Positions 23,104 to 29,990 of a stretch of DNA of 39,563 bases are shown here, piece after piece. The position numbers were made by a program, and so were the translations under genes. Origin of the DNA: Clostridia bacterium (GTDB lineage Bacteria > Bacillota > Clostridia > Oscillospirales > UBA644); assembly GCA_017623895.1 (NCBI GenBank), contig JAGAOB010000044.1:1-39563 (forward strand), read 5' to 3'. Every line of letters begins with the position of its first letter. Position 1 is the first letter of the stretch. The notes beneath the pieces are model-generated. The model was not told the DNA's origin. It saw nothing but the letters and a program-made list of their open reading frames with translations, and did no database searches.

Positions 23104-24081
23104 ATGAACAAAAACAAGTGCCTGGAAGCGGTCAATCAGCTGATGGAGGACCGCCGCACCAATTCCAGAATCGAAGAAAACCGCCGCCGCGAGGGAATTT
23201 TTGCCTCGGTCCCCGCCATTGCCCAAAAGGAACGGGAGCTGCAGGAAAATCACGCGGCCTTCTTCCGCTTCTTTGCGGACCGAGACGGAAGCGAAGAAAA
23301 ATTCCTGGCATTTCGGGACAAATCTCTGTCCCTGCAGGAAGAAATCAAGACTCTTTTGGCGCAAAACGGATATCCCGCAGACTATCTGGACCCCGTGCAT
23401 CACTGCTCGGTCTGTCTGGACGAGGGCGTGGTAGACGGAGCCCTCTGCGCCTGCTATAAGCAAGCCCTTTCCGAGCAATACCTGAAGGAATCGGGAATGG
23501 AGCATCTGTTCAACGGTGCAGGTTTTGCAAAATACGACCTGTCCCTTTATCCCGCCGACGCACGGCAAAAGATGGAAAAGCTGCTGGAATTTTCCAAAAA
23601 GTACGTGCAAACCTTCGGCGAAGAATCCCAAAACCTTCTCTTCGTCGGAGAGCCCGGGTGCGGAAAAACCTTTTTGTCGGTCTGTATCGGTTGCGAGCTG
23701 ATCCGCACGGGAAAATTCGTCTTGTACGCCCCCGTCCAATCCCTGCTGGGAGATTTTGAAGCCGCCACCTTCCGCAACAAGGAGGCAGGCCTCCCCACCG
23801 AGGACTATCTCGACGCCGACCTTCTCATCATCGACGATCTGGGCACGGAATTTTATTCCTCCTTCGTGGAGACCACCCTGTATTCGGTGATCAACACCCG
23901 ACTGACCCGCAAAAAGCCCACCGTCATCAGCACCAACCTGTCCATCGACGACCGAGAAGCGTGCTACGCCTCCCGCCTCAACTCCCGCTTGACCTATTCC
24001 TTTTTGAATCTTCAATTCCCCGACGCCGACCTGCGGGCAGAAATCCTGCGCCGCAAGGCCGCAAAAAAGAACCCGCGCTAA
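23104..24081 (+). CDS. DnaI/DnaC-like helicase loader ATPase
   Basis: 325 aa; ATG at 23104, two bases after the dnaD stop, with CAGGAGGAG as ribosome site. A helical N-terminal part (about 1-95) with coiled-coil character is followed by a zinc-ribbon-like cluster Cys101-x2-Cys104 and Cys115-x-Cys117, as in DnaI. The AAA+ domain has Walker A GEPGCGKTF (182-190), Walker B LLIIDDLGTE (240-249), sensor 1 KPTVISTNLS and the arginine-finger region ASRLNSRLT. It loads the DnaB-type helicase onto DNA, probably with the DnaD protein. The reading frame ends in a GC-rich stretch whose last codons resemble the 18-bp repeat that follows. Confidence 0.9.
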   Translation: MNKNKCLEAVNQLMEDRRTNSRIEENRRREGIFASVPAIAQKERELQENHAAFFRFFADRDGSEEKFLAFRDKSLSLQEEIKTLLAQNGYPADYLDPVHHCSVCLDEGVVDGALCACYKQALSEQYLKESGMEHLFNGAGFAKYDLSLYPADARQKMEKLLEFSKKYVQTFGEESQNLLFVGEPGCGKTFLSVCIGCELIRTGKFVLYAPVQSLLGDFEAATFRNKEAGLPTEDYLDADLLIIDDLGTEFYSSFVETTLYSVINTRLTRKKPTVISTNLSIDDREACYASRLNSRLTYSFLNLQFPDADLRAEILRRKAAKKNPR

Positions 24082-24090
24082 TCCCCGCGC

Positions 24091-24180
24091 GAACCCCGCA
24101 CCCCGCGAGAACCCCGCACCCCGCGCAAACCCCGCACCCCGCGCAAACCCCTCGCTCCGCGCAAACTCGCGCGGAGCCGC
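24091..24180. repeat. 18-bp GC-rich tandem repeat after the helicase loader gene
   Basis: Units start at 24091, 24109, 24127 and 24145 (core AACCCCGCACCCCGCGC), with a decayed fifth copy. The array starts 9 bp after the stop codon, and the last codons (AAGAACCCGCGC) resemble the unit, so it may have grown from the gene end. No U-run for termination is present. The rest of 24181-24264 is GC-rich without a feature I can name. Confidence 0.8.
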
Positions 24181-24264
24181 ATCCCCTTGCGCGCGAAACC
24201 TCGCGCCCCCGGGGCCCCTGCGGGCTCCCCGTGAAAGAAACCGCGGGGACCCGCCGCACACCCC

Positions 24265-24293
24265 TTGACTTTACGCAAAAAATATGCTATAAT
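24265..24293 (+). promoter_or_regulatory. promoter of the SCIFF locus
   Basis: TTGACT (24265-24270), 17 bp, TATAAT (24288-24293), followed after 33 bp by the ATG with TGGAGG upstream. Confidence 0.88.
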
Positions 24294-24325
24294 CTATAGT
24301 AGAATAGAATTTTGGAGGAATCAAT

Positions 24326-24463
24326 ATGAAACATATCAAGACTTTGAAGACCCGCAAGCTTTGTGCCGGCAAGGGCGGTTGCGGCGAATGCCAGACTTCC
24401 TGCCAATCCGCTTGCAAAACCAGCTGCGGCGTTGCCAATCAGAAGTGCGAAGCCAAGAAGTAA
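24326..24463 (+). CDS. scfA: SCIFF ranthipeptide precursor
   Basis: 45 aa; ATG at 24326 behind TTGGAGG. The sequence opens MKHIKTL and carries CGECQTSCQSACKTSC, the invariant core of the 'six cysteines in forty-five' family. Cysteines are at 13, 19, 22, 26, 30, 34 and 41: seven instead of six, the extra one being Cys13 in the leader part before the usual GGCGEC. The maturase encoded next installs sulfur-to-carbon thioether links, giving a ranthipeptide. The family is almost universal in Clostridia and has been linked to quorum-like control of metabolism and redox state, but its exact role is debated. A terminator lies between it and the maturase. Confidence 0.96.
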   Translation: MKHIKTLKTRKLCAGKGGCGECQTSCQSACKTSCGVANQKCEAKK

Positions 24464-24475
24464 TTTCTGAATCAA

Positions 24476-24503
24476 TAAAAAAGCCGCCGTCGGGCGGTTT
24501 TTT
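24476..24503 (+). terminator. leaky terminator between SCIFF peptide and maturase genes
   Basis: AAAAAAGCCGCC-GTCG-GGCGGTTTTTTT: a 5-bp GC stem extended by G-T/A-T pairs, then T7. As no other promoter is obvious before the maturase, partial read-through would give more peptide than enzyme. Confidence 0.82.
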
Positions 24504-24541
24504 TATGATCGAACGATAAAACATCGGAGAAAAACCATCCT

Positions 24542-25921
24542 ATGATCCATCAATATCAATTAAACGGTTACAACATTGTCATCGACGTATGCTCGGGCTC
24601 GGTCCACGCCGTGGATGAGGTAGCCTACGACGTGATTGCCGATTTTGAACAAAAGACGAAGGACGAAATTTTGGCGTCCCTGGGCGAAAAATACGCAGCC
24701 GTCGACGGCATCACTCCCGCCGAAATCGCCGAATGCTACGATCAGGTACAACAGCTGAAGGAGGAAGGGCTTCTCTTTGCCCCCGACACCTTTGCCCCGA
24801 TGGCGGGCGAGCTGAAACAGAAGACCGCAGGGGTGGTCAAGGCCCTGTGTCTGCACGTGGCCCACACCTGCAATCTCAACTGCTCCTATTGCTTTGCAAG
24901 CCAAGGGAAATATCACGGTGATCGGGCGGTGATGTCCTTTGAGGTGGGCAAGCGAGCCCTGGATTTCCTCATTGAAAACTCGGGCACGCGGCACAATCTG
25001 GAGGTGGACTTTTTCGGCGGAGAGCCGCTGATGAACTTCGACGTGGTCAAAAAGCTGGTCGCGTACGCTCGCTCCATCGAAGCAGAGCACGGAAAGAATT
25101 TCCGCTTCACCCTCACCACCAACGGCGTTTTGATCGATCAAGATGTGATTGATTTTTGCAATGCGGAAATGAGCAACGTGGTGTTGTCCCTGGACGGACG
25201 AAAGGAGGTCCACGACCGTTATCGCGTGGATTACGCGGGCAATGGAAGCTGGGAGCGCATCGTTCCGAAGTTTCAACAGCTCGTGGAGGCTCGGGGCGGG
25301 AAAAATTATTATATGCGAGGGACCTTCACCCACCAAAACCCCGACTTTTTGGCGGATATTCAGCAAATGCTGGACCTGGGATTCACCGAGCTTTCGATGG
25401 AGCCCGTGGTCTGCGCCCCCAACGATCCCGCAGAATTGACCGCCGAAGACCGTCGGATCGTGATGGAGCAATACGAAAAGCTGGCAAGTCTGATGCTGAA
25501 GCGGGAAAAAGAGGGCAAGCCCTTTACCTTTTATCACTATATGATCGATCTGACCGACGGCCCCTGCATCTACAAGCGGATCTCGGGGTGCGGCTCGGGA
25601 ACGGAGTATATGGCAGTCACCCCGTGGGGAGACCTGTACCCCTGCCATCAATTCGTCGGAGACGAAAAATACCGCTTGGGCGACGTCTGGACAGGCGTAA
25701 CCAACAAGGCCGCCCAACGGGAATTCGGAGAATGTAACGTTTACGCCCGTCCCGAATGTGCCGATTGCTGGGCAAAGCTATATTGCTCGGGGGGATGTGC
25801 CGCAAACGCCTACCACGCCACGGGCTCGGTCAAGGGAGTCTATCAGGCAGGGTGCGACCCATTCCGCAAGCGGATGGAATGTGCCATTATGCTGGCGGTA
25901 GCGCGGAGTGATGAAGAATGA
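24542..25921 (+). CDS. scfB: radical SAM SCIFF maturase (thioether-forming, SPASM domain)
   Basis: 459 aa; ATG at 24542, 78 bp after the peptide gene. Residues about 1-90 form the RRE-like peptide-binding domain. The radical SAM cluster motif is Cys110-x3-Cys114-x2-Cys117 (CNLNCSYC), followed by FFGGEPLMNF. The C-terminal SPASM domain contains the auxiliary-cluster cysteines GPCIYKRISGCGSGTEYM, YPCHQF, CADCWAKLYCSGGCAANAY and the late AGCDPFRKRMEC. These fit the SCIFF maturase family, which forms Cys-to-Thr (gamma) thioether bonds. Its stop overlaps the next start by four bases (ATGA). Confidence 0.96.
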   Translation: MIHQYQLNGYNIVIDVCSGSVHAVDEVAYDVIADFEQKTKDEILASLGEKYAAVDGITPAEIAECYDQVQQLKEEGLLFAPDTFAPMAGELKQKTAGVVKALCLHVAHTCNLNCSYCFASQGKYHGDRAVMSFEVGKRALDFLIENSGTRHNLEVDFFGGEPLMNFDVVKKLVAYARSIEAEHGKNFRFTLTTNGVLIDQDVIDFCNAEMSNVVLSLDGRKEVHDRYRVDYAGNGSWERIVPKFQQLVEARGGKNYYMRGTFTHQNPDFLADIQQMLDLGFTELSMEPVVCAPNDPAELTAEDRRIVMEQYEKLASLMLKREKEGKPFTFYHYMIDLTDGPCIYKRISGCGSGTEYMAVTPWGDLYPCHQFVGDEKYRLGDVWTGVTNKAAQREFGECNVYARPECADCWAKLYCSGGCAANAYHATGSVKGVYQAGCDPFRKRMECAIMLAVARSDEE

Positions 25922-27243
25922 ACACCCCCATCTGCGATTTCGCAAAGCAATACGCAAACCAGCACTCCCTGCGCCTCCATATGCCTGCCCATAAGGGAGA
26001 ATCTCTGATCGGCGCAGAACCCCTTGATATCACCGAGATTGCGGGCGCGGACAGCCTTTATCAAGCATCGGGAATCATTGCCGAAAGCGAAAGCAACGCG
26101 TCGACCCTCTTCGGATGTCCCACCTTTTACTCCACCGAGGGGTCGTCCCAATGCATCCGCGGGATGCTCCATTTGGCGTGCTTGCAGGCAAAAGAACAAG
26201 GAAAGAGTCCCCGCATCGCCGCAGGTCGCAACGCTCATTCCGTCTTTTTGTCCGCCGCTGCTCTGTTGGATTTCGAGGTGCAATGGCTCTACGGAGAGGA
26301 CGAAGCCTACCTTTCCTGCAAAATCACCCCCGAAGGCTTGGAAGAAGTCCTGAAGGATCCTTCCGTCACCGCCGTCTATCTTACTTCCCCCGACTATTTG
26401 GGAAATCGCTGTGACATTGCCGCCCTGTCTCGGGTCTGCCGTCGTCACGGAGTCCTGCTTTTGGTGGATAACGCCCACGGGGCGTATTTGAAATTTTTAT
26501 CTCCCTCTCAGCACCCGATGGACCTGGGAGCGGACCTGTGCTGTGCCTCGGCCCACAAGACCCTTCCCGTGCTGACGGGAGGGGCGTATCTGCACGTGGC
26601 AAAACACCACAAAACCTTGATAAATCAAGCAAAATCCGCATTGGAACTGTTCGGCTCCACCTCGCCCTCGTATCTGATTCTGCAGTCCTTGGATCGCGCA
26701 AACGCTCTTTGCGAAAAGGAATTTCCAAAGGCACTGCAACAAGCAAAAAACACCGTCGACGCACTCCGATCCCGCTTGCAAGCCCAAGGCTTTTGCCTGA
26801 TCGGGGACGAGCCACTGAAGCTGACGCTTGCCCCCAAGGACTACGGCTACACGGGAACGCAGGTGGCAGATCTGCTGAAGAAGAGAAACGCGGTCTGCGA
26901 ATTTGCCGACGAGGATTTCGTGGTTATGATGCTTTCCCCCTCCCAGACGGCCGCCGCCTGCACCGCCCTTCAGACAGCCCTTTCGGGACTGCCCAAGAAG
27001 GAACCCCTGCAAGCGTGCCCTCCCAAGGCCTCCCCCCATCTGCAGGCACGCTCCATTCGGGACGCCGCCCTCGGGCCGCGGGAGGAAATCCCCGTCGAAC
27101 AAAGCGCCGGGCGAATCCTCGCCGTCCCCTCCATTGCCTGCCCCCCCGCCGTCCCCATCCTGGTCTGCGGAGAACAAATTACCCCCTCCGACCTTCCGTT
27201 GTTTCATTATTACGGGATCGATCGGGTCTGGGTCTGCCGTTAA
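25918..27243 (+). CDS. PLP-dependent Orn/Lys/Arg decarboxylase-like protein
   Basis: 441 aa; ATG at 25918 in a four-base overlap with the maturase stop, so translation is coupled. Fold-type I PLP enzyme with LRLHMPAHKGE at the start, GADSLYQASGIIAESESNAS, FYSTEGSSQCIRGML, LLLVDNAHGAYLKFL and the PLP-lysine motif CASAHKTLPVLTGGAYL. The C-terminal region ends in LVCGEQITPSDLPLFHYYGI, as in the short (SpeA/YaaO-like) branch. Members make cadaverine, agmatine or putrescine; which substrate applies is not evident, and many clostridial relatives are uncharacterised. The close coupling to the SCIFF maturase is common in Clostridia but has no proven functional reason. A hairpin follows the stop. Confidence 0.82.
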   Translation: MNTPICDFAKQYANQHSLRLHMPAHKGESLIGAEPLDITEIAGADSLYQASGIIAESESNASTLFGCPTFYSTEGSSQCIRGMLHLACLQAKEQGKSPRIAAGRNAHSVFLSAAALLDFEVQWLYGEDEAYLSCKITPEGLEEVLKDPSVTAVYLTSPDYLGNRCDIAALSRVCRRHGVLLLVDNAHGAYLKFLSPSQHPMDLGADLCCASAHKTLPVLTGGAYLHVAKHHKTLINQAKSALELFGSTSPSYLILQSLDRANALCEKEFPKALQQAKNTVDALRSRLQAQGFCLIGDEPLKLTLAPKDYGYTGTQVADLLKKRNAVCEFADEDFVVMMLSPSQTAAACTALQTALSGLPKKEPLQACPPKASPHLQARSIRDAALGPREEIPVEQSAGRILAVPSIACPPAVPILVCGEQITPSDLPLFHYYGIDRVWVCR

Positions 27244-27270
27244 AGAAGAAATCAATCCGAGACGATCACT

Positions 27271-27304
27271 ACCCCCTGTCCGCCCCATCGGCGGCAGGGG
27301 TTTC
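27271..27304 (+). terminator. terminator of the SCIFF-decarboxylase transcript
   Basis: CCCCTG(T)CCGCC pairs with GGCGG-CAGGGG around CCATC, followed by a short TTTC. A strong stem but a poor U-run. Confidence 0.6.
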
Positions 27305-27386
27305 GTGCACTATGCACAAAATTTGCATCTCGGTTTTGGTAACCATATCCATATACGCCGAAGTTTGAAAACTTGCGAAAAATCCC

Positions 27387-27415
27387 TTGACTTTTGGAAA
27401 AACCCGTGCTATAAT
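27387..27415 (+). promoter_or_regulatory. promoter of the candidate small RNA
   Basis: TTGACT (27387-27392), 17 bp, TATAAT (27410-27415). No protein start with a ribosome site follows within 390 bp. Confidence 0.85.
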
Positions 27416-27420
27416 AAGTA

Positions 27421-27592
27421 CCATAAAAAGGAAGCATCTTCGGTTTCCGCCCTGCGAAAAAGACGCGTTCCGACTTTGATTCGGCAGATGGCGCGGCATG
27501 TTTCTGCAGGTTTGATAGTACCTCGTTCTCAGAACGGGGCACAACGGTTTACTCCGAGACGGGATTCTCCCGCCTCTATTTTCTTTGTTTTA
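27421..27592 (+). ncRNA. candidate small RNA, about 170 nt
   Basis: The transcript from the consensus promoter holds no plausible reading frame. It folds into local hairpins: CGG-TTT-CCG, CCGA/TTCGG, CCTCGTTC/GAACGGGG (about 27522-27540), and a 3' stem GAGACGGGA/TCCCGCCTC (one mismatch, about 27556-27579) followed by TATTTTCTTTGTTTT, which looks like an intrinsic terminator. CATAAAA near the 5' end could pair with TTTTATG at the 3' end. It is not a tmRNA, RNase P RNA or SRP RNA, as their conserved parts are missing. A 6S-like RNA or a long 5' leader of the next gene remain possible. Confidence 0.45.
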
Positions 27593-27639
27593 TGAAACGA
27601 CGTTCCTGCGACAAGGTTGGTGGATTTTCATAAAACAAA
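27584..27639. repeat. 14-bp inverted repeat
   Basis: TTTGTTTTATGAAA (27584-27597) and TTTCATAAAACAAA (27626-27639), exact, 28-bp loop. Its left arm overlaps the U-run of the small-RNA terminator, so the two structures compete. Confidence 0.75.
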
Positions 27640-27640
27640 A

Positions 27641-27708
27641 GACGGCGGCCCCCCTCTCCGCCGTCTCCGCAGGTGCCGTCCCCCTCAACGGCACCTGCAA
27701 TTTTTTTT
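27641..27708 (+). terminator. tandem hairpins, the second a strong terminator
   Basis: GACGGCGG/CCGCCGTC (27641-27665), then an 11-bp stem GCAGGTGCCGT/ACGGCACCTGC (27669-27698) followed by T8 (27701-27708). A further CCGCAAC/GTTGCGG stem follows at about 27711-27731. Confidence 0.9.
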
Positions 27709-27816
27709 ACCCGCAACTCCCCGTTGCGGGAACTCTTCTTTTTCTGCAAAAAAGTCCCGTTTATCGGACAAACGATGGTGTATAATGAAATCACAACCAG
27801 GAAAGAAGGAAGCACG

Positions 27817-28425
27817 ATGAGACTTTTCAGAAAACAGTTGGAAAAACAGGAAGACGATATTTTCAGTCCCGACTACCTTCTGCGTGCCGACGAATACGTT
27901 CGGGCAATGGAACAAACCACCAACCCCGCCGTCCTTCTCGCACTGTACAAAACCACCATCGAGAAAATGACGTACGAAATCTTTCAATGCGACGATTGGG
28001 CGGTTCAAATGGAATTGAAAGAAAATCTTCTGTCTTTTATCGAAGATAAAGAACGTCTTTTCAACGATTTTCTTTATCGCTGTTACGATGAGGGAACACT
28101 CCCCTTCATTAAAAACGAAATCTTGGAATACGAAGACGAATTTCCTAAAAAAAGCCTCAAGCTCTTGAAAGAATTACTGCGTCAATCCTACGAAATCCAC
28201 GACGAATACCTGTTTTGCAGCGTAGTTTTCAAGCAGGGCGGAAAATCCTATTACTATCTTTGCGATACGGACGACGATCTGCACTGCGGCGACTACGTCA
28301 CCGTCCCCGTGGGCAAGGATTGGGAAGAAAAAATCGGTCGCGTGATCAAAATGCAATTATTCCGCGAAGAAGACGCGCCCCTCCCCGTAGAAGGTATGAA
28401 ATACGTTTTGGGCGTTGAATCCTGA
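27817..28425 (+). CDS. hypothetical protein, acidic-helical with C-terminal beta domain
   Basis: 202 aa; ATG at 27817 behind AGAAGGA. The first 140 or so residues are helical and charged (KQLEKQEDDIFSPDYLL, KSLKLLKELLRQSYEIHDEY). Residues about 143-202 look like a small beta-barrel: GKSYYYLCDTDDDLHCGDYV, TVPVGKDWEEKIGRVIKMQL, ending in KYVLG. The '...GDYVTVPVG...GRV' pattern resembles the N-terminal domain of PriA-type proteins and similar small barrels, but the family is not identified. No neighbours on the same transcript. A TATAAT at 27781-27786 might be its own -10 box, but the -35 is poor. Confidence 0.78.
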   Translation: MRLFRKQLEKQEDDIFSPDYLLRADEYVRAMEQTTNPAVLLALYKTTIEKMTYEIFQCDDWAVQMELKENLLSFIEDKERLFNDFLYRCYDEGTLPFIKNEILEYEDEFPKKSLKLLKELLRQSYEIHDEYLFCSVVFKQGGKSYYYLCDTDDDLHCGDYVTVPVGKDWEEKIGRVIKMQLFREEDAPLPVEGMKYVLGVES

Positions 28426-28524
28426 CCGCCGCCCGCGGGCACTCACAGGCCGCCCCGCGGACTTCGCCTCGGCAGAGGCTTCGCCTTGCGCGAGCCTCGA
28501 CGCTTGTCGTCCGAAAGATCAAAA

Positions 28525-28560
28525 ACACGGAGAACGAGGATTCGTTCTCCGTGTTTTTTT
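28525..28560. terminator. bidirectional terminator between the hypothetical gene and prfB
   Basis: A 13-bp perfect stem ACACGGAGAACGA (28525-28537)/TCGTTCTCCGTGT (28542-28554), GGAT loop, T7 on the plus side and A5 on the other, which gives a short U-run for prfB. The 100 bp to its left are GC-rich with a GCCTC/GAGGC hairpin and no gene. Confidence 0.9.
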
Positions 28561-29674
28561 ATTCGGTTGCGCCGGACTTCAGGTGCTTGAGATAGGCGTT
28601 AATGAAGCCTTCCAGATCTCCGTCCATCACGGCGTTCACATTCCCCACCTCGAAGTTGGTGCGATGGTCCTTGACCAAGGTGTAGGGCATAAAGACGTAG
28701 GAGCGGATCTGGGAGCCCCAGCCGTTGTCCATCTGCACGCCCTTGATGTCCTCGATCTTTTCCAAATGCTCCCGTTCCTTGATCTCCAACAGCTTGGACT
28801 TCAGCATTTTCAGCGCCATTTCCCGATTTTGCTTTTGAGAGCGCTCGGTCTGACAGCCCGTCACGATTCCCGTAGGGATGTGCTTGATGCGTACGGCAGA
28901 GTCGGTCTTGTTGACGTGCTGACCGCCTGCCCCCGATGCGCGGTGACATTCGATCTCCAGATCCTCTTCCCGAATTTCGATGGACTTATCGTCCTCGATC
29001 TCGGGCATCACCTCGACTGAAGCAAAGGAGGTCTGCCGTCTTCCCGACGCGTCAAAGGGAGAGACCCGCACCAAGCGGTGCACCCCCGACTCAGATTTCA
29101 TATAGCCGTAGGCGTTGGGGCCCTCCAGCATCAGGACGGCGGATTTGATTCCCGCCTCGTCTCCGTCCAGCATATCAAGGCACTTGACCTTGAATCCGTT
29201 CTGTTCTCCGTAGCGGGAATACATACGGAACAGCATCAGTGCCCAGTCCTGGGCCTCGGTGCCGCCTGCTCCCGCGTGGAAGGTGAGAATAGCGTTGGAT
29301 TTGTCGTACTCCCCGTCCAACAGGGTGTCCATCGTCAAGCGTTCAATGGTTTTCTCCAGATTCTCGGTCATCGAAACGATCTCGTTTTCCGTGTCCTCGT
29401 CACATTCCTCCATTGCCAGCTCCACCAAGGTGACGGCATCCTCGTGTTGGGATGCCACGGCCTGATAGGACGCCAAAATTCCCTGCTGGCGCTTCTGCTC
29501 CACGAGAATTTTTTGGGATCTTTCCATATCGTTCCAGAAATCGGGGTCGGCGGTGACCGTTTCGTACTCTGCGAGCACCTTTTTCACCTGCTCGATACGC
29601 ATCGCGCTTGCCAATTCCTGAATACGCTGTTCGATCTCCATCAGCTTTACACGATAATTGTCTAAAATAATCAT
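28559..29674 (-). CDS. prfB: peptide chain release factor 2
   Basis: 371 aa; ATG at 29674 behind GGAAAGGA. RF2 features: the helical domain (about 1-110), the stop-codon tripeptide SPF in VRVSPFDASGRRQTSF, and the peptidyl-hydrolysis motif RASGAGGQHVNKTDSAVR. It recognises UGA and UAA. The frame is uninterrupted from the first ATG, so the programmed +1 frameshift near codon 25 that autoregulates many prfB genes is absent: the region reads ELASAMRIEQVKK without an internal UGA. It follows glyS on the same strand across a 267-bp repeat-filled gap. Confidence 0.95.
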   Translation of the reverse strand: MIILDNYRVKLMEIEQRIQELASAMRIEQVKKVLAEYETVTADPDFWNDMERSQKILVEQKRQQGILASYQAVASQHEDAVTLVELAMEECDEDTENEIVSMTENLEKTIERLTMDTLLDGEYDKSNAILTFHAGAGGTEAQDWALMLFRMYSRYGEQNGFKVKCLDMLDGDEAGIKSAVLMLEGPNAYGYMKSESGVHRLVRVSPFDASGRRQTSFASVEVMPEIEDDKSIEIREEDLEIECHRASGAGGQHVNKTDSAVRIKHIPTGIVTGCQTERSQKQNREMALKMLKSKLLEIKEREHLEKIEDIKGVQMDNGWGSQIRSYVFMPYTLVKDHRTNFEVGNVNAVMDGDLEGFINAYLKHLKSGATE

Positions 29675-29740
29675 AAAAATTCCTTTCCAAGGAAAATGTT
29701 TTTTTCGGATTACCGAAAAAGAAAGGATGCTTCACCCCGA

Positions 29741-29990
29741 CAGGGGTCAGTAATGCCCCTTCTCGTTAAAGTATCTCGTCGGAGACGAGAATCGGTAATA
29801 CCGCTTCTCGTTGAGGTAGCTTACCACGTCGGAGACGAGAATCAGTAATACAGCTTTTCGTTGAGGTAGCTTACCACGTCGGAGACGAGAATCGGTAATA
29901 CCGCTTCTCGTTGAGATAGCTTACCTCGTCGGAGACGAGAATCAGTAATACAGCTTTTCGTTGAGGTAGCTTACCACGTCGGAGACGGGG
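29741..29990. repeat. 50-bp tandem repeat derived from the glyS 3' end
   Basis: Copies start at 29741 (diverged), 29791, 29841, 29891 and 29941; the last is the 3' end of glyS itself, including its stop codon. The copies alternate between two versions: A (CAGTAATACAGCTTTTCG, 29841 and 29941) and B (CGGTAATACCGCTTCTCG, 29791 and 29891), an ABAB order that implies a 100-bp secondary duplication. On the minus strand version B forms a stem ACGAGAA...TTCTCGT with an inner CGGT/ACCG, whereas version A carries mismatches in it. CTCGTC-GGA-GACGAG is another hairpin in the copy ends. Confidence 0.95.

Noticed and set aside
27421-27592. tmRNA, RNase P or SRP RNA
   Set aside because: No tRNA-like end or CCA, no RNase P core motifs, and no SRP apical loop sequence could be found.
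28559-29674. Frameshifted or split prfB
   Set aside because: The single frame holds the full-length protein with SPF and GGQ motifs, so there is no break.
29741-29990. CRISPR array
   Set aside because: The repeats are directly adjacent with no spacers, derive from the glyS coding end, and no cas gene is nearby.
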